A DNA stretch of 64,000 nt, from positions 145,689-209,688 of the forward strand of contig RHKP01000011.1 of the NCBI GenBank assembly GCA_008363215.1. The letters are read 5' to 3'. The notes beneath the pieces were generated by a model that was not told the DNA's origin, did no database searches, and saw nothing but the letters and a program-made list of their open reading frames with translations. Positions 37,705-46,498 of the stretch are shown here, piece after piece (within the stretch, counting starts at the first letter, position 1; every line of letters begins with the position of its first letter). Source of the DNA: Cyanobacteria bacterium CYA (GTDB lineage: Bacteria; Planctomycetota; Phycisphaerae; Phycisphaerales; UBA1924). Position numbers and translations under genes: made by a program.

Positions 37705-40044
37705 ATGAAGATGTCGCATCATTGTCTGTCGCTGTCAATAGTGGCCGGCCTGGCGCTGTCGGCCTTTGCCCAGGATCTGCCCGCCCCGGCCGATGAGCGC
37801 TTCGCCATCGAAGCGCGGGCCATGCTCGAAGCCTTCCGCGCTCCGGCTGTCACCCCCCAGGTGATCGCCCAACTCGAAGAACGCGACCGCGAACAGGGCC
37901 TGGCCCCGCGATATGCCATCCCAAACCTCGTCGACATCTCCCCCTTCACACACGGGGACTGGGCGCAGGTCTCCGAGAGCATGATGGTCTGGCGTCTGCG
38001 CGTCACCAGCGAAAACGCCGTCTCGCTCAACTTCGGGTTTGACCGCTACAACCTGCCCGCCGGCGCTCAGTTGTACATCTACGACACCACCGGCGATCTG
38101 AGCATCCGCCCGTTCACCAGCGCCGACAACGCCGCCCACGGCGAACTGTGGACGCCCCCGACCGTCAGCAATGACGTTATCCTCGAACTGAGCGTCCCCG
38201 TCAAGGCCGTCGAGCAGGTCGATCTACATCTGGCCTCGATCAACGCGGGGTACCGCACCTTCTCCGAGGTCTTCGGCGATCGCTCCGGTTCGTGCAACGT
38301 CGACGTCGTCTGTCCCGAAGGTGACGGCTGGCGCGCCGAGATTGCTTCGGTCGCGGCCATCTCCGCCGGCGGCTCGCTCTTCTGCTCCGGCTTCATGGTC
38401 AACAACACCGCCGAGGATGAGACGCCCTACTTCATGACCGCCAATCACTGCGGTATCTCCTCCGGCAATGCCGCCTCCCTCGTGTGCTTCTGGAACTACC
38501 AGGCAACCACCTGCGGCGGCCCGCGCGACGGTTCGCTCTCGCAGTTCCAGAGCGGCTCGTTCTTCCGCGCTTCCAAGTCCTCCAGCGACTTCACCCTCGT
38601 CGAACTCGATGAACTGCCCGACCCCGCCTGGATGGTTGCCTACGCCGGCTGGGACGCCGGAGGCGCTGACGCACAGTGGGCCTGCGGCATCCATCATCCC
38701 AGCGTCGACGAGAAGGCCATCAGTTTCGAGTGGCAGCCCACCACCACGACCTCTTACCTGGGCACCTCCGTCCCCGGCGACGGCTCGCACGTCCGCATCA
38801 CCGACTGGGACGTCGGCACCACCGAGCCCGGCTCCTCCGGATCCCCCGTCTTCAATCAGGACCACCGCGTCATCGGTCAGTTGCACGGCGGATACGCCGC
38901 CTGCGGAAATAACGACTCCGACTGGTACGGCAAGTTCTCTGTCTCCTGGACCGGAACGGCCTCTACAAACCGCCTCCGCGACTGGCTCGACGAAGCCAAC
39001 ACCGGCGCCACATCCGTCGACACCCTCTGGCCAGGCGCGTCCGGCATCGCGGTCACTCCGGGCGGCACCTACACAGCCCAAGGCCCCTCCGGCGGTCCCT
39101 TTACGCCGGCCTCGCAAATCTACACCGTCCGCAACATGAGCGATGTTCCCCTCAACTACTCGGTCACCAGTCTGGCCAGTTGGCTGACGATCACCAACGG
39201 CTCGGGCTCCATCGCCGCCGGTAACTCCGCCAACGTCACCGTCGCCATCAACTCCGGCGCCAACTCCTTCGGCAACGGCCGCTACGACGCCACTCTCGAC
39301 TTCGTGAACACCACCGACCACGACGGCGACACCACGCGACCCGTCACCCTCTTCGTCGGCGTTCCCGAGCAGGTCTACTCCTGGGACATGAACACCAACC
39401 CCGGATGGACCACCCAGGGACAGTGGGCTTGGGGAACCCCCACCGGTGGCGGCGGGCAGTACGGCAACAACGACCCCACCAGCGGCGCCACCGGCACCAA
39501 GGTCTATGGCTACAACCTCGCCGGTGACTATGCCAACTCCATCCCCGAGTACCATCTGACCACCACCGCCATCGACTGCTCGAACCTCTCTCGCACCACC
39601 CTCAAGTTCAGGCGATTCCTCAATGTCGAGCAGCCCGCCTACGACCACGCCTACGTCCGCGTCTCCAACAACGGCACCAACTGGACACAAGTGTGGACCA
39701 ACGGCAGCGAGATCACCGACGCCTCCTGGCAGTCGGTTGAGTACGACATCTCCGATGTTGCCGACGGACACAGCACCGTCTACGTCCGCTGGACCATGGG
39801 CGCCACCGACAGTTCCTGGCAGTACTCCGGCTGGAACGTCGACGACGTCTCCATCTGGGGCGTCGTGCCCAGCGCCGACTGCGTCCCCGACTTCAACGAC
39901 GACGGCACGCTCGACTTCTTCGACGTGCAGGCTTTCCTGGCGGCCTTCTCCGCTCACGATCCCAGCGCCGACCTGACCAATGACGGCACCTTCGACTTCT
40001 TCGACGTCCTCACATACCTCAATGTCTTCTCCGCCGGCTGCTGA
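37705..40044 (+). CDS. Secreted trypsin-like serine protease (lysyl endopeptidase type) with GC-type dockerin
   Basis: 779 aa from the ATG at 37705, with TGAGGGG upstream. Signal peptide 1-22. A propeptide-like region precedes the protease domain (about 195-460): His248 in F-M-T-A-N-H-C-G, Asp295 in S-S-S-D-F-T-L-V-E, Ser378 in E-P-G-S-S-G-S-P-V-F, with the Cys pairs seen in Achromobacter-protease-I-like enzymes. Residues about 475-560 form a BACON-like beta-sandwich; about 565-715 a jelly-roll module; the last 55 residues a dockerin (L-D-F-F-D-V-Q-A-F-L, F-D-F-F-D-V-L-T-Y-L) ending Ala-Gly-Cys. Likely an extracellular protein-degrading enzyme. Confidence 0.9.
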   Translation: MKMSHHCLSLSIVAGLALSAFAQDLPAPADERFAIEARAMLEAFRAPAVTPQVIAQLEERDREQGLAPRYAIPNLVDISPFTHGDWAQVSESMMVWRLRVTSENAVSLNFGFDRYNLPAGAQLYIYDTTGDLSIRPFTSADNAAHGELWTPPTVSNDVILELSVPVKAVEQVDLHLASINAGYRTFSEVFGDRSGSCNVDVVCPEGDGWRAEIASVAAISAGGSLFCSGFMVNNTAEDETPYFMTANHCGISSGNAASLVCFWNYQATTCGGPRDGSLSQFQSGSFFRASKSSSDFTLVELDELPDPAWMVAYAGWDAGGADAQWACGIHHPSVDEKAISFEWQPTTTTSYLGTSVPGDGSHVRITDWDVGTTEPGSSGSPVFNQDHRVIGQLHGGYAACGNNDSDWYGKFSVSWTGTASTNRLRDWLDEANTGATSVDTLWPGASGIAVTPGGTYTAQGPSGGPFTPASQIYTVRNMSDVPLNYSVTSLASWLTITNGSGSIAAGNSANVTVAINSGANSFGNGRYDATLDFVNTTDHDGDTTRPVTLFVGVPEQVYSWDMNTNPGWTTQGQWAWGTPTGGGGQYGNNDPTSGATGTKVYGYNLAGDYANSIPEYHLTTTAIDCSNLSRTTLKFRRFLNVEQPAYDHAYVRVSNNGTNWTQVWTNGSEITDASWQSVEYDISDVADGHSTVYVRWTMGATDSSWQYSGWNVDDVSIWGVVPSADCVPDFNDDGTLDFFDVQAFLAAFSAHDPSADLTNDGTFDFFDVLTYLNVFSAGC

Positions 40045-40072
40045 CCGGCTGGCGCCCGGATGATGCCTCACG

Positions 40073-40108
40073 CCGGACGGGGCCTTCTCCCCGTCCGGTT
40101 GTTTTTTT
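40073..40108 (+). terminator. Rho-independent terminator
   Basis: A perfect 10-bp stem (40073-40082 with 40089-40098, loop CCTTCT) is followed by TTG and seven T. It lies 28 bases after the stop of the serine protease gene. Confidence 0.95.
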
Positions 40109-40251
40109 GGTGCCTGGGTGGAGCCCGCTTCCGCTCGTGCCACAATGAACCAGTCGAATACGGCTCGGGTTTATCCTCACGCCAGATCCGCAGCGGTTTT
40201 TGGCCGAATGGACGTACATCGAACCCGGTTCGAAAGGGAAGGGGGTCCAGA

Positions 40252-42819
40252 ATGGCGTCTCGTGGCATTTTGTTCGGTATCACTCTCGCCGCACTCGTCG
40301 GTGGCTGCACGACTTCTCGGACGCACTCCGAGATGTCCACCATTCCGCCGCCTCCCATGGCGCGCCCGGCCCAACCGACTGATCCAATCACCCCGCCTCC
40401 CGGCGGCGTCCGCAACGTCACCGACCTGACCAATCAGTCGGTCGTCCAGGCTGTCTGCGTGCCCGACATCATCGACACGCGCGACTTCCCTCAGCAGATC
40501 GTCCGCCGCTCCATGACCGGGCCGGCCCGGCGAGTCAAGGAAATGCTGCCCGAGCACACCGGCATGCGCCAGCGCTTCAATGGGCCGGACAACGGGCTCC
40601 CCGTCGGCGGGCACTCGCTCCAGCCGCGCGTCCAGCCTGGCGTCGCGTTCCCAGGCATCAGCCAGACCGGCTGGGTGCCGCCTGATCCGACCCTGGCCGT
40701 CGGCCCCAATCACATCGTCACCACCGTCAACCAGGACATCGCGTTCCTCACCAAGGACGGCACCCTCTTCTTCCAGCAGGCCCTGGGCAGCCCCGGCAAC
40801 CCCGGCTTCTTCGAGCCGGTCGGCGGCGGCAACTTCACCTTCGACCCCAAGGTCTTCTATGACCACGTCGCCCAGCGCTTCGTCGTCGTCGCGCCCGAGG
40901 TCTACGGCTCCACCCAGGCCTGGATCTCCATCGCCGTCTCCGACGACAGCAATCCCGTGGGCACCTGGTACAAGTACCGCACTGACGCGGTCATCCAGGT
41001 CGGCCCGACGACCTACTGGTGGGACTATCCCGGCTTTGGTTTCGATGAAGACGCCTACTACGTCAACTCCAACCTCTTCGGGCTCAACCAGGGAGGCTGG
41101 GGCGGCGTCGGCTTCCGCGTCTTCCGCAAGTCCGACATGCTCGCCGGCGACCCTGTCACCTACTGGACCCTCCGCGACGGAAACGCCGCTTCCGTTCAGG
41201 CCGCTCAGCACTTCGGCAACAACATCGCTCCCTTCTTCGTTTCAGTCAACAGCGGCACCAGCCTCAAGATTCACGCCATCACCAACCCCATCACCTCCCC
41301 CGCGCTGGTCTCCACCAACGTCACCGTCCCAGGCTTCTCCGGGCCCACCAGCGCGCCCTCCGTCGGCGCCTCGGCCGTCGAACTGATCGACAACCGCATC
41401 TTCAATGCTCACTGGCGCGACGGCAACCTCTACGCCGCCCACGGCATCTCCGCCGGTGGCGAGAACGCCGCCCGCTGGTACCACCTCAACACCAACAACT
41501 GGCCCACCTCCGGCTCGGTCTCACTCGTCCAGTCCGGCAACGTCGACGGCGGCACGGGACTCCACACCTTCTTCCCGGCTATCTACTCCAACCACCTCGG
41601 CGAAGTCGCCATGGTCGTCGGCTCCAGTTCCTCCTCCCAGCGCATTGCCGTCAACGCCACCGGCCGTATCCCCTCGGATCCGCCCGGAACCATGGCTCCC
41701 CTCACCCAACTCAAACTCTCCGACGTCAACGGCGGCGGGCGCTGGGGCGACTACTACGACATCTGCGTCGATCCCCTCGACGACCGCACCTTCTGGGTCA
41801 TCGGCGAATACGTCTACTCCGGCGGATGGAACAACTGGATCAGCAGTTTTACCGTCTCGGACATCAACGGACCCATCGCCCAGCCCGACAACGTTGCCTT
41901 CATCATCGGCGGACAGAGCACCCTCATCGACGTGCTCGCCAACGACTCTCACACCAACAACGAGCCCATCGACATCGACTCCTTCGACGCACTCTCCACT
42001 CATGGCGGCTCGATCGCCCTCTCGGTCGGCACCGGCCCCGGCGGACGCGATCAGTTGCTCTACACCGCGCCTCTCGGCTTCACCGGCACCGACACCTTCG
42101 AGTACGTCATCGCTGACAACTCCAACAACACTGCCGACGGCGCCGTCTCCGTAGCCGTGTGGGATCCTGCCGACGTCCTCTCGCCTGCGACCCCGCCTCT
42201 GCCCGGCGCCGGGCTCAATGTCTCCTACTACGAAGTCAGTTCGCCTTCAGTCCTCCCCGACTTTGACGCCCTGACCCCCTACGCCTCCGACGTGGCCAGC
42301 CAGGTCAACTACCCGTCCACCAACAACAACTTTGCCACCTCAGACCGCGCCGACAACGTCGGCGCCGTCTTCGAGGGCTATGTCAGCGTCCCCGATGCCG
42401 GCGTCTATCGCTTCTTCACCACCTCCGATGACGGTTCAGCCCTCTACATCGGTGACACCCTCGTCGTCGACAACGACGGGCAGCACGGCATGGTCGAGCA
42501 GTGGGGCGCCGTCGCCCTTTATGCCGGCCTGCATCCCCTCCGAATCGAGTTCTTCGAAGCCGGCGGCGGCGCCGGACTCATCGTCGAGTACGAGGGCCTC
42601 GGCATCACCCGGCAGGTCATCCCCGTCGGGGTGCTCCGTCGTGACACCCCGTGCCCACCCGACCTTGTTCCGCCCATGGGTACCATCGACTTCTTCGACG
42701 TCCAGGTCTTCCTGGGCATGTTCTCCGCACAGGATCCCGCCGCCGACCTCAACTACGACGGGCACTTCGACTTCTTCGATATCCAGATCTACCTCCAGTT
42801 GATCGCCGCGGGCTGCTGA
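40252..42819 (+). CDS. Large lipoprotein with cadherin-like and PA14 domains and GC-type dockerin
   Basis: 855 aa from the ATG at 40252. The lipobox L-V-G-G-C places a lipidated Cys near residue 19. A Pro-rich linker leads to a region of about 430 residues with a beta-propeller look (G-W-V-P-P-D-P-T-L-A-V-G-P-N-H). Near 540-620 is a cadherin/VCBS-like domain (L-I-D-V-L-A-N-D, G-T-D-T-F-E-Y-V-I-A-D-N). Residues about 635-780 are a PA14 domain (V-P-D-A-G-V-Y-R-F-F-T-T-S-D-D-G-S-A-L-Y-I). The final dockerin pair ends Ala-Gly-Cys. It carries both an N-terminal lipid anchor and a C-terminal dockerin, an unusual combination. Function unknown; carbohydrate binding is suggested by PA14. Confidence 0.85.
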   Translation: MASRGILFGITLAALVGGCTTSRTHSEMSTIPPPPMARPAQPTDPITPPPGGVRNVTDLTNQSVVQAVCVPDIIDTRDFPQQIVRRSMTGPARRVKEMLPEHTGMRQRFNGPDNGLPVGGHSLQPRVQPGVAFPGISQTGWVPPDPTLAVGPNHIVTTVNQDIAFLTKDGTLFFQQALGSPGNPGFFEPVGGGNFTFDPKVFYDHVAQRFVVVAPEVYGSTQAWISIAVSDDSNPVGTWYKYRTDAVIQVGPTTYWWDYPGFGFDEDAYYVNSNLFGLNQGGWGGVGFRVFRKSDMLAGDPVTYWTLRDGNAASVQAAQHFGNNIAPFFVSVNSGTSLKIHAITNPITSPALVSTNVTVPGFSGPTSAPSVGASAVELIDNRIFNAHWRDGNLYAAHGISAGGENAARWYHLNTNNWPTSGSVSLVQSGNVDGGTGLHTFFPAIYSNHLGEVAMVVGSSSSSQRIAVNATGRIPSDPPGTMAPLTQLKLSDVNGGGRWGDYYDICVDPLDDRTFWVIGEYVYSGGWNNWISSFTVSDINGPIAQPDNVAFIIGGQSTLIDVLANDSHTNNEPIDIDSFDALSTHGGSIALSVGTGPGGRDQLLYTAPLGFTGTDTFEYVIADNSNNTADGAVSVAVWDPADVLSPATPPLPGAGLNVSYYEVSSPSVLPDFDALTPYASDVASQVNYPSTNNNFATSDRADNVGAVFEGYVSVPDAGVYRFFTTSDDGSALYIGDTLVVDNDGQHGMVEQWGAVALYAGLHPLRIEFFEAGGGAGLIVEYEGLGITRQVIPVGVLRRDTPCPPDLVPPMGTIDFFDVQVFLGMFSAQDPAADLNYDGHFDFFDIQIYLQLIAAGC

Positions 42820-42838
42820 TCGAACCGGATGACATCCG

Positions 42839-42869
42839 GCGGCGGACGGCTCATTGAGCCGTCCGCCGC
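42839..42869 (+). terminator. Long hairpin without T-tract, possible terminator
   Basis: A perfect 15-bp inverted repeat (42839-42853 with 42855-42869) stands 19 bases after the lipoprotein gene and 15 bases before the epimerase start. It has no run of T behind it, so termination would be incomplete; it might instead protect the mRNA end or occlude the next start. Confidence 0.55.
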
Positions 42870-42884
42870 TAGGATGCACCCACC

Positions 42885-43910
42885 ATGAAACTGCCCGGCG
42901 ATCAGGTTGTTCGGTTTCGGTCCGCTCTCCAAGGCGCTTCGGTCTGTGTGACCGGGGGCGCCGGTTTCATCGGCGGGCATCTCGTCGACGCACTCGTCTC
43001 CGTCGGCGCTCGCGTCACCGTCATCGACGACCTCTCCAACTCCAGCGCCGAGCACCTGGCCGATCTGATTGACCTTGAACCCGACCGCGTTCGCTTCGTC
43101 CACGGGTCCATCCTCGATCAGCACGCTTTGGCCGACGCCATCGACGACGGAACCTCCATCGTCTTCCATCTGGCCGCCATCGGATCGGTCCCGCGCTCCC
43201 TCGAGCAACCTGCGCGCACCTGGGACGTCAACGCCACCGGTGTCCTCCGCGTCCTCGAACGTGCTCGCAACGTAAACGCACGCCGCGTGGTCTTCTCCGC
43301 CTCTTCCTCCGTCTACGGCGACGCGGTCGAACTCCCCAAAATCGAAGACATGCCCGCCTCCCCGACCTCCCCGTACGGGGCCTCCAAAGCCGCCGCCGAG
43401 GCCCTGGTCACTTCATGGGCTCGCTCCTTCGGACTCTCGACGGTGAACCTGCGCTACTTCAACATCTTCGGCCCGCGACAGCCCGCCGACAGCGCCTACG
43501 CCGGCGTTGTCGCCGCGTTCGGCAAGGCCCTGCTCGCCGGTCAGTCACCCATCATCTACGGCGACGGCTCGCAGACGCGCGATTTCACCTACGTCTCAAA
43601 CGCCGTTCTTGCCAACCTCCTTGCCGCCACTTCCCCTCGCCCGCTCGCCGGCGAAATCGCCAACATCGGCACCGGGCGGCGTGTCAGCGTCAACGAACTG
43701 GCCGAAGCCATGGCCCGCGCCCTCGGATGCCCTCACATCCAGCCTGAGTACCGTCCCGCCCGCGCCGGCGACGTGCTCCATTCGCAGGCCGACATTTCTC
43801 GCGCCCGCGACCTCCTCGACTTCGAGCCCATTCAGTCGCTCGAAGAGGGCCTGCTGGAAACCGTCGAGTGGTTCCGCGCCGCGTTTTCCGCCGGCGGAAG
43901 CAACGCATGA
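42885..43910 (+). CDS. NAD-dependent epimerase/dehydratase (GalE/WbpP-like SDR)
   Basis: 341 aa. V-T-G-G-A-G-F-I-G-G-H-L binds NAD; S-S-S-V-Y-G and the Y-x-x-x-K pair in S-P-Y-G-A-S-K are the catalytic residues; R-Y-F-N-I-F-G-P-R-Q and G-D-G-S-Q-T-R-D-F-T-Y-V are sugar-nucleotide blocks of extended SDRs. It would interconvert or dehydrate a UDP- or GDP-sugar; C4 epimerisation of a UDP-hexose or its uronate is the most usual activity. It overlaps the next small gene by ATGA. Confidence 0.9.
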   Translation: MKLPGDQVVRFRSALQGASVCVTGGAGFIGGHLVDALVSVGARVTVIDDLSNSSAEHLADLIDLEPDRVRFVHGSILDQHALADAIDDGTSIVFHLAAIGSVPRSLEQPARTWDVNATGVLRVLERARNVNARRVVFSASSSVYGDAVELPKIEDMPASPTSPYGASKAAAEALVTSWARSFGLSTVNLRYFNIFGPRQPADSAYAGVVAAFGKALLAGQSPIIYGDGSQTRDFTYVSNAVLANLLAATSPRPLAGEIANIGTGRRVSVNELAEAMARALGCPHIQPEYRPARAGDVLHSQADISRARDLLDFEPIQSLEEGLLETVEWFRAAFSAGGSNA

Positions 43911-44422
43911 CCCGTTCCTTCCACACTCTCCGCGGCCTCATCCTTCTCGCTCTCATGGTTCTCCGCACCCGCGGCCGCTCGCGCAGCGCCTATTGGAACT
44001 GGCGAAGGTCCACCGCATTCGGGGATCACAGTGAGAAGACCGGGCCCTCCCGATTACAGGCGGTCCTCGAATACTGCCGATGGGTCTCCCGCACCCGTAG
44101 CATCTCGCAGGAGGCATCTTCCATGCCCGGCAACGATCCCAACTTCAGCAAGGCGTTTCTTCCAGGGCTGATCATCGGCCTCATCGTCGGCGCCATTGCC
44201 GGTGCCGTTCTTCCCGACCTCGTCGCCGGCCCGCGCGTTCCCGCCCACGCCGCTGACCATGACGCCTCCGGCCCGCACAGCCCGCGCCGCGAGTTTCCCC
44301 AAGACCCGAGCCTGATCGATCCGACCCAGATCCCCGAGCAGACGCCCGAAGCCGGCGACGCGCTCCCTGTCACGCCGGAAGAGGTTCCCGCCCAGCCGGA
44401 CGACGGCTCTTCGGGCGGGTAA
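43907..44422 (+). CDS. Small protein(s) of unknown function, possible fusion of two genes
   Basis: One open frame of 171 codons starts at an ATG overlapping the epimerase stop (ATGA). Residues 1-72 begin with a hydrophobic helix, then A-Y-W-N-W-R-R-S-T-A-F-G and L-E-Y-C-R-W-V-S-R-T-R, a basic aromatic segment. An internal ATG at 44123 (codon 73) has AGGAGG eight bases before it and would start a 99-aa protein with one membrane helix (F-L-P-G-L-I-I-G-L-I-V-G-A-I-A-G-A-V-L) and a Pro/Asp/Glu-rich tail. Either two products are made from one frame, or the two genes have fused by loss of a stop. No family recognised. Confidence 0.65.
   Translation: MTRSFHTLRGLILLALMVLRTRGRSRSAYWNWRRSTAFGDHSEKTGPSRLQAVLEYCRWVSRTRSISQEASSMPGNDPNFSKAFLPGLIIGLIVGAIAGAVLPDLVAGPRVPAHAADHDASGPHSPRREFPQDPSLIDPTQIPEQTPEAGDALPVTPEEVPAQPDDGSSGG
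44109..44125 (+). promoter_or_regulatory. Strong internal ribosome binding site and start codon
   Basis: AGGAGG (44109-44114) lies eight bases before the ATG at 44123, within the frame of the preceding feature. It is the best match to the anti-Shine-Dalgarno sequence around and argues that translation begins here for the membrane-helix part. Confidence 0.7.
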
Positions 44423-44431
44423 CCTCGTTAC

Positions 44432-45244
44432 ATGGATCCCTCGCGCGCCCGCGCTCTTGCCATCCAGGACGCCGAAGCCCTCGCCATGATCGGCGTCGAC
44501 TTCGTTCGTCTCTCGCCCACGGCCCGTGCATCCTCATCACCCGCGCCGGCACACTCGCGCGACGAGTCGGCTCCGACGGTGCCGGCCGCGCGTACTTCGT
44601 CGCCGCTTCCGTCCAACCCCGATCGTGCCCGCCGCGAGCAGGCGCTGGCCGAGGTGCTCGCCCGCTACGAGCGTGACTGCCCGCACCAGCACTTTCCGAC
44701 CGATCACCACTGCGTCGTCTTCCACGATGGCGACCCCTGCGCCAGGCTGATGTTCATCGGCGAAGCGCCCGGGGCCGACGAAGACCGCATCGGGCGACCA
44801 TTCGTCGGCAGGGCCGGTCAACTGCTCGACAAGATGATCGTCGGCATGGGGCTGGCGCGCGAAGAGGTCTACATCGCCAACGTGCTCAAGGTGCGCCCGC
44901 CCGACAACGCCACGCCCACGCCCGAGCAGGCTGAACTCTGCGCGCCCTATCTCTACGACCAGATCCGCATCGTCCGCCCGGAGGTGATCGTCACCCTCGG
45001 GCGCCCGGCAACGCAACTGCTGCTGGCCACCCGACAGGGAATCAACGAACTCCGCGGACACTGGCAGTCCTTCCCTCCGCCCGACGGACTGGCAGGCCCG
45101 GAAGGATTCGACACGCCCATCCCCGTCATGCCGACCTACCACCCCGCTTTTCTCCTGCGGCAGTACACCCCGGAAAACAAGCGCAAGGTCTGGGAAGACC
45201 TGAAGTTGGTGATGGCCCGCCTGGGTCTCAAGCCCGCCCGCTGA
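44432..45244 (+). CDS. Uracil-DNA glycosylase, family 4-like, with altered Fe-S cysteines
   Basis: 270 aa. A variable N-terminal tail of about 70 residues leads to the UDG domain: [13 protein letters not shown] at motif 1, [15 protein letters not shown], and the late motif Y-H-P-A-F-L-L-R-Q. These are family 4/5-type features for removal of uracil from DNA. In family 4 four cysteines hold a 4Fe-4S cluster; here the first C-x-x-C is C-P-H-Q-H, and the Cys normally before R-P-P is Val (L-K-V-R-P-P), while the one in E-L-C-A-P-Y-L is kept. Cluster loss or different ligands is likely. A terminator follows at 45391. Confidence 0.85.
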   Translation: MDPSRARALAIQDAEALAMIGVDFVRLSPTARASSSPAPAHSRDESAPTVPAARTSSPLPSNPDRARREQALAEVLARYERDCPHQHFPTDHHCVVFHDGDPCARLMFIGEAPGADEDRIGRPFVGRAGQLLDKMIVGMGLAREEVYIANVLKVRPPDNATPTPEQAELCAPYLYDQIRIVRPEVIVTLGRPATQLLLATRQGINELRGHWQSFPPPDGLAGPEGFDTPIPVMPTYHPAFLLRQYTPENKRKVWEDLKLVMARLGLKPAR

Positions 45245-45628
45245 CCAACCCGCGAACCCTCTGCGCGAATTTCCTGGCCTCGCCCCGGAACCAAGTCCGA
45301 CGTACTGTCGTAGATTCTGGCACTCTCGGCGCCCGTCCCGGCGCCACACGGCGCGCCCTCAGCCTCGATATCCCAAGCCCCCACGAGACTCGGCGCTCGG
45401 CCACGTGGCTGAGTGCCGGGTTGTTTTTGGGAGACGGGGCCGAACCCACGCGAGCCCTGCTTGCGCCCGCTCACCCGATCCCACAGTCTCATAACTACCT
45501 GATGAGTCGTTTGCCCCAAGATCCCGCGCCAGATTCGCTGGGCAAAGAGGCAAATCGGGCTACCTTTCTCCGCGATGAGCCCGCGCCGCACGCGAGGGCG
45601 CCGGCTGTTGAAGAAGGAGCGGAACCAC
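45245..45628. other. Intergenic region with terminator
   Basis: 384 bases between the glycosylase and the PEP-CTERM gene. It holds the terminator at 45391-45428. The remaining part up to 45628 should contain the promoter of the next gene; no clear -35/-10 pair stands out and no RNA gene was recognised. Confidence 0.5.
45391..45428 (+). terminator. Rho-independent terminator
   Basis: A 14-bp stem with two G-T wobble pairs (CGGCGCTCGGCCAC with GTGGCTGAGTGCCG, 45391-45418) is followed by GGTTGTTTTT. It probably ends the transcript of the epimerase-to-glycosylase group. Confidence 0.8.
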
Positions 45629-46435
45629 ATGAAGTCCCTCGCTGCCCTGATCCTCGCCGCGTCGCTCAGCGCTGCCTGTTCGGCGGAAGTCGTCCAGTTC
45701 CTCGCGACCGACGGCGACCGGCTCTACCGCGGCGATTCAACCGGGAACGTCGACCCGTTCGTGACGCTCTCCGCCGGCATCCAGTCGCTCACCCGCGTGC
45801 CGCTGGGCTACTCCGTGTTCGGCGCCTCGGCCGGCGACCTCATCGCCACGGCTCACAGCGCGGTCGGTGGCGCCTGGGCTGTCTACCGCGTCGATGACGC
45901 CCTCGGCAACCCCACGCTCACCCAGATCGGCTCGTCCAGTTTCGGTATCGGCTCCATCGCCTTCGCCAACGGGCAGGTCTACGCCGTCAATGACTCGGCC
46001 AACCCGCTCCGCGTTGCACGCCTCAACACCGACTTCTCGACCGCCGAGACGTTTTCCACCGGGCTCAGCATCTCCGGCGGCGGCGGCATCGCCTACGACG
46101 ACGCGGCGGGACGCTTCTACCTGACCGACTACACCAACAACCGTCTCATGGCCTGGAACCCAGGCGGCAACGCCACCGTCATCGGCCCGGTCGGCTTCGG
46201 CTTCCAGAACAATGGGCTCGAGTTCTTCCATGACGTGCTCTACGGCGCCCTGCGGCTCGACTCGCCCGGCTCGCGGATGCGCCTCGGCTACTTCGACACC
46301 GCGACCGGCGCCTTCACGACCCAGGCCACCATCGATGGCATCCTGGGCAACGGCACCGGCTTCGTAACCGTTCCTGCGCCGGGGACACTCGGATTGCTCG
46401 GCGGAGTTCTCGTCGTCCGGCGTCGTCGGCGTTGA
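45629..46435 (+). CDS. PEP-CTERM sorted exported protein
   Basis: 268 aa from the ATG at 45629, preceded by GAAGGAG. A signal peptide ends near A-A-C-S-A-E. The body has propeller-like repeats (T-D-G-D-R-L-Y-R-G-D, F-A-N-G-Q-V-Y-A-V-N-D, G-R-F-Y-L-T-D-Y-T-N-N-R). The C-terminus is a PEP-CTERM signal: V-P-A-P-G-T-L-G-L-L-G-G-V-L-V-V and an Arg run. Such tails are processed by exosortase and tied to exopolysaccharide production. The exosortase is not in the window. Function of the mature domain unknown. Confidence 0.87.
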   Translation: MKSLAALILAASLSAACSAEVVQFLATDGDRLYRGDSTGNVDPFVTLSAGIQSLTRVPLGYSVFGASAGDLIATAHSAVGGAWAVYRVDDALGNPTLTQIGSSSFGIGSIAFANGQVYAVNDSANPLRVARLNTDFSTAETFSTGLSISGGGGIAYDDAAGRFYLTDYTNNRLMAWNPGGNATVIGPVGFGFQNNGLEFFHDVLYGALRLDSPGSRMRLGYFDTATGAFTTQATIDGILGNGTGFVTVPAPGTLGLLGGVLVVRRRRR

Positions 46436-46459
46436 ACCGCGCTTGCGACTCGGCGCGCT

Positions 46460-46478
46460 GGCCGGTTGGAAACCGGCC
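46460..46478. repeat. Hairpin of an interspersed intergenic repeat
   Basis: GGCCGGTT-GGA-AACCGGCC is a perfect 8-bp stem with a 3-base loop, followed by CTACCGGCC. It lies between two convergent genes. A similar segment (GGAAGCCGGTCCCACCGG) occurs near 62262. I recall sequences of this kind as common dispersed elements in planctomycete genomes. Confidence 0.55.
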
Positions 46479-46498
46479 CTACCGGCCCAGTCTATCGC

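Noticed and set aside
38224..40143. Long minus-strand open frame of about 640 codons opposite the serine protease
   Set aside because: Gly/Val-rich antisense product without motifs; the plus strand has signal peptide, catalytic triad and dockerin.
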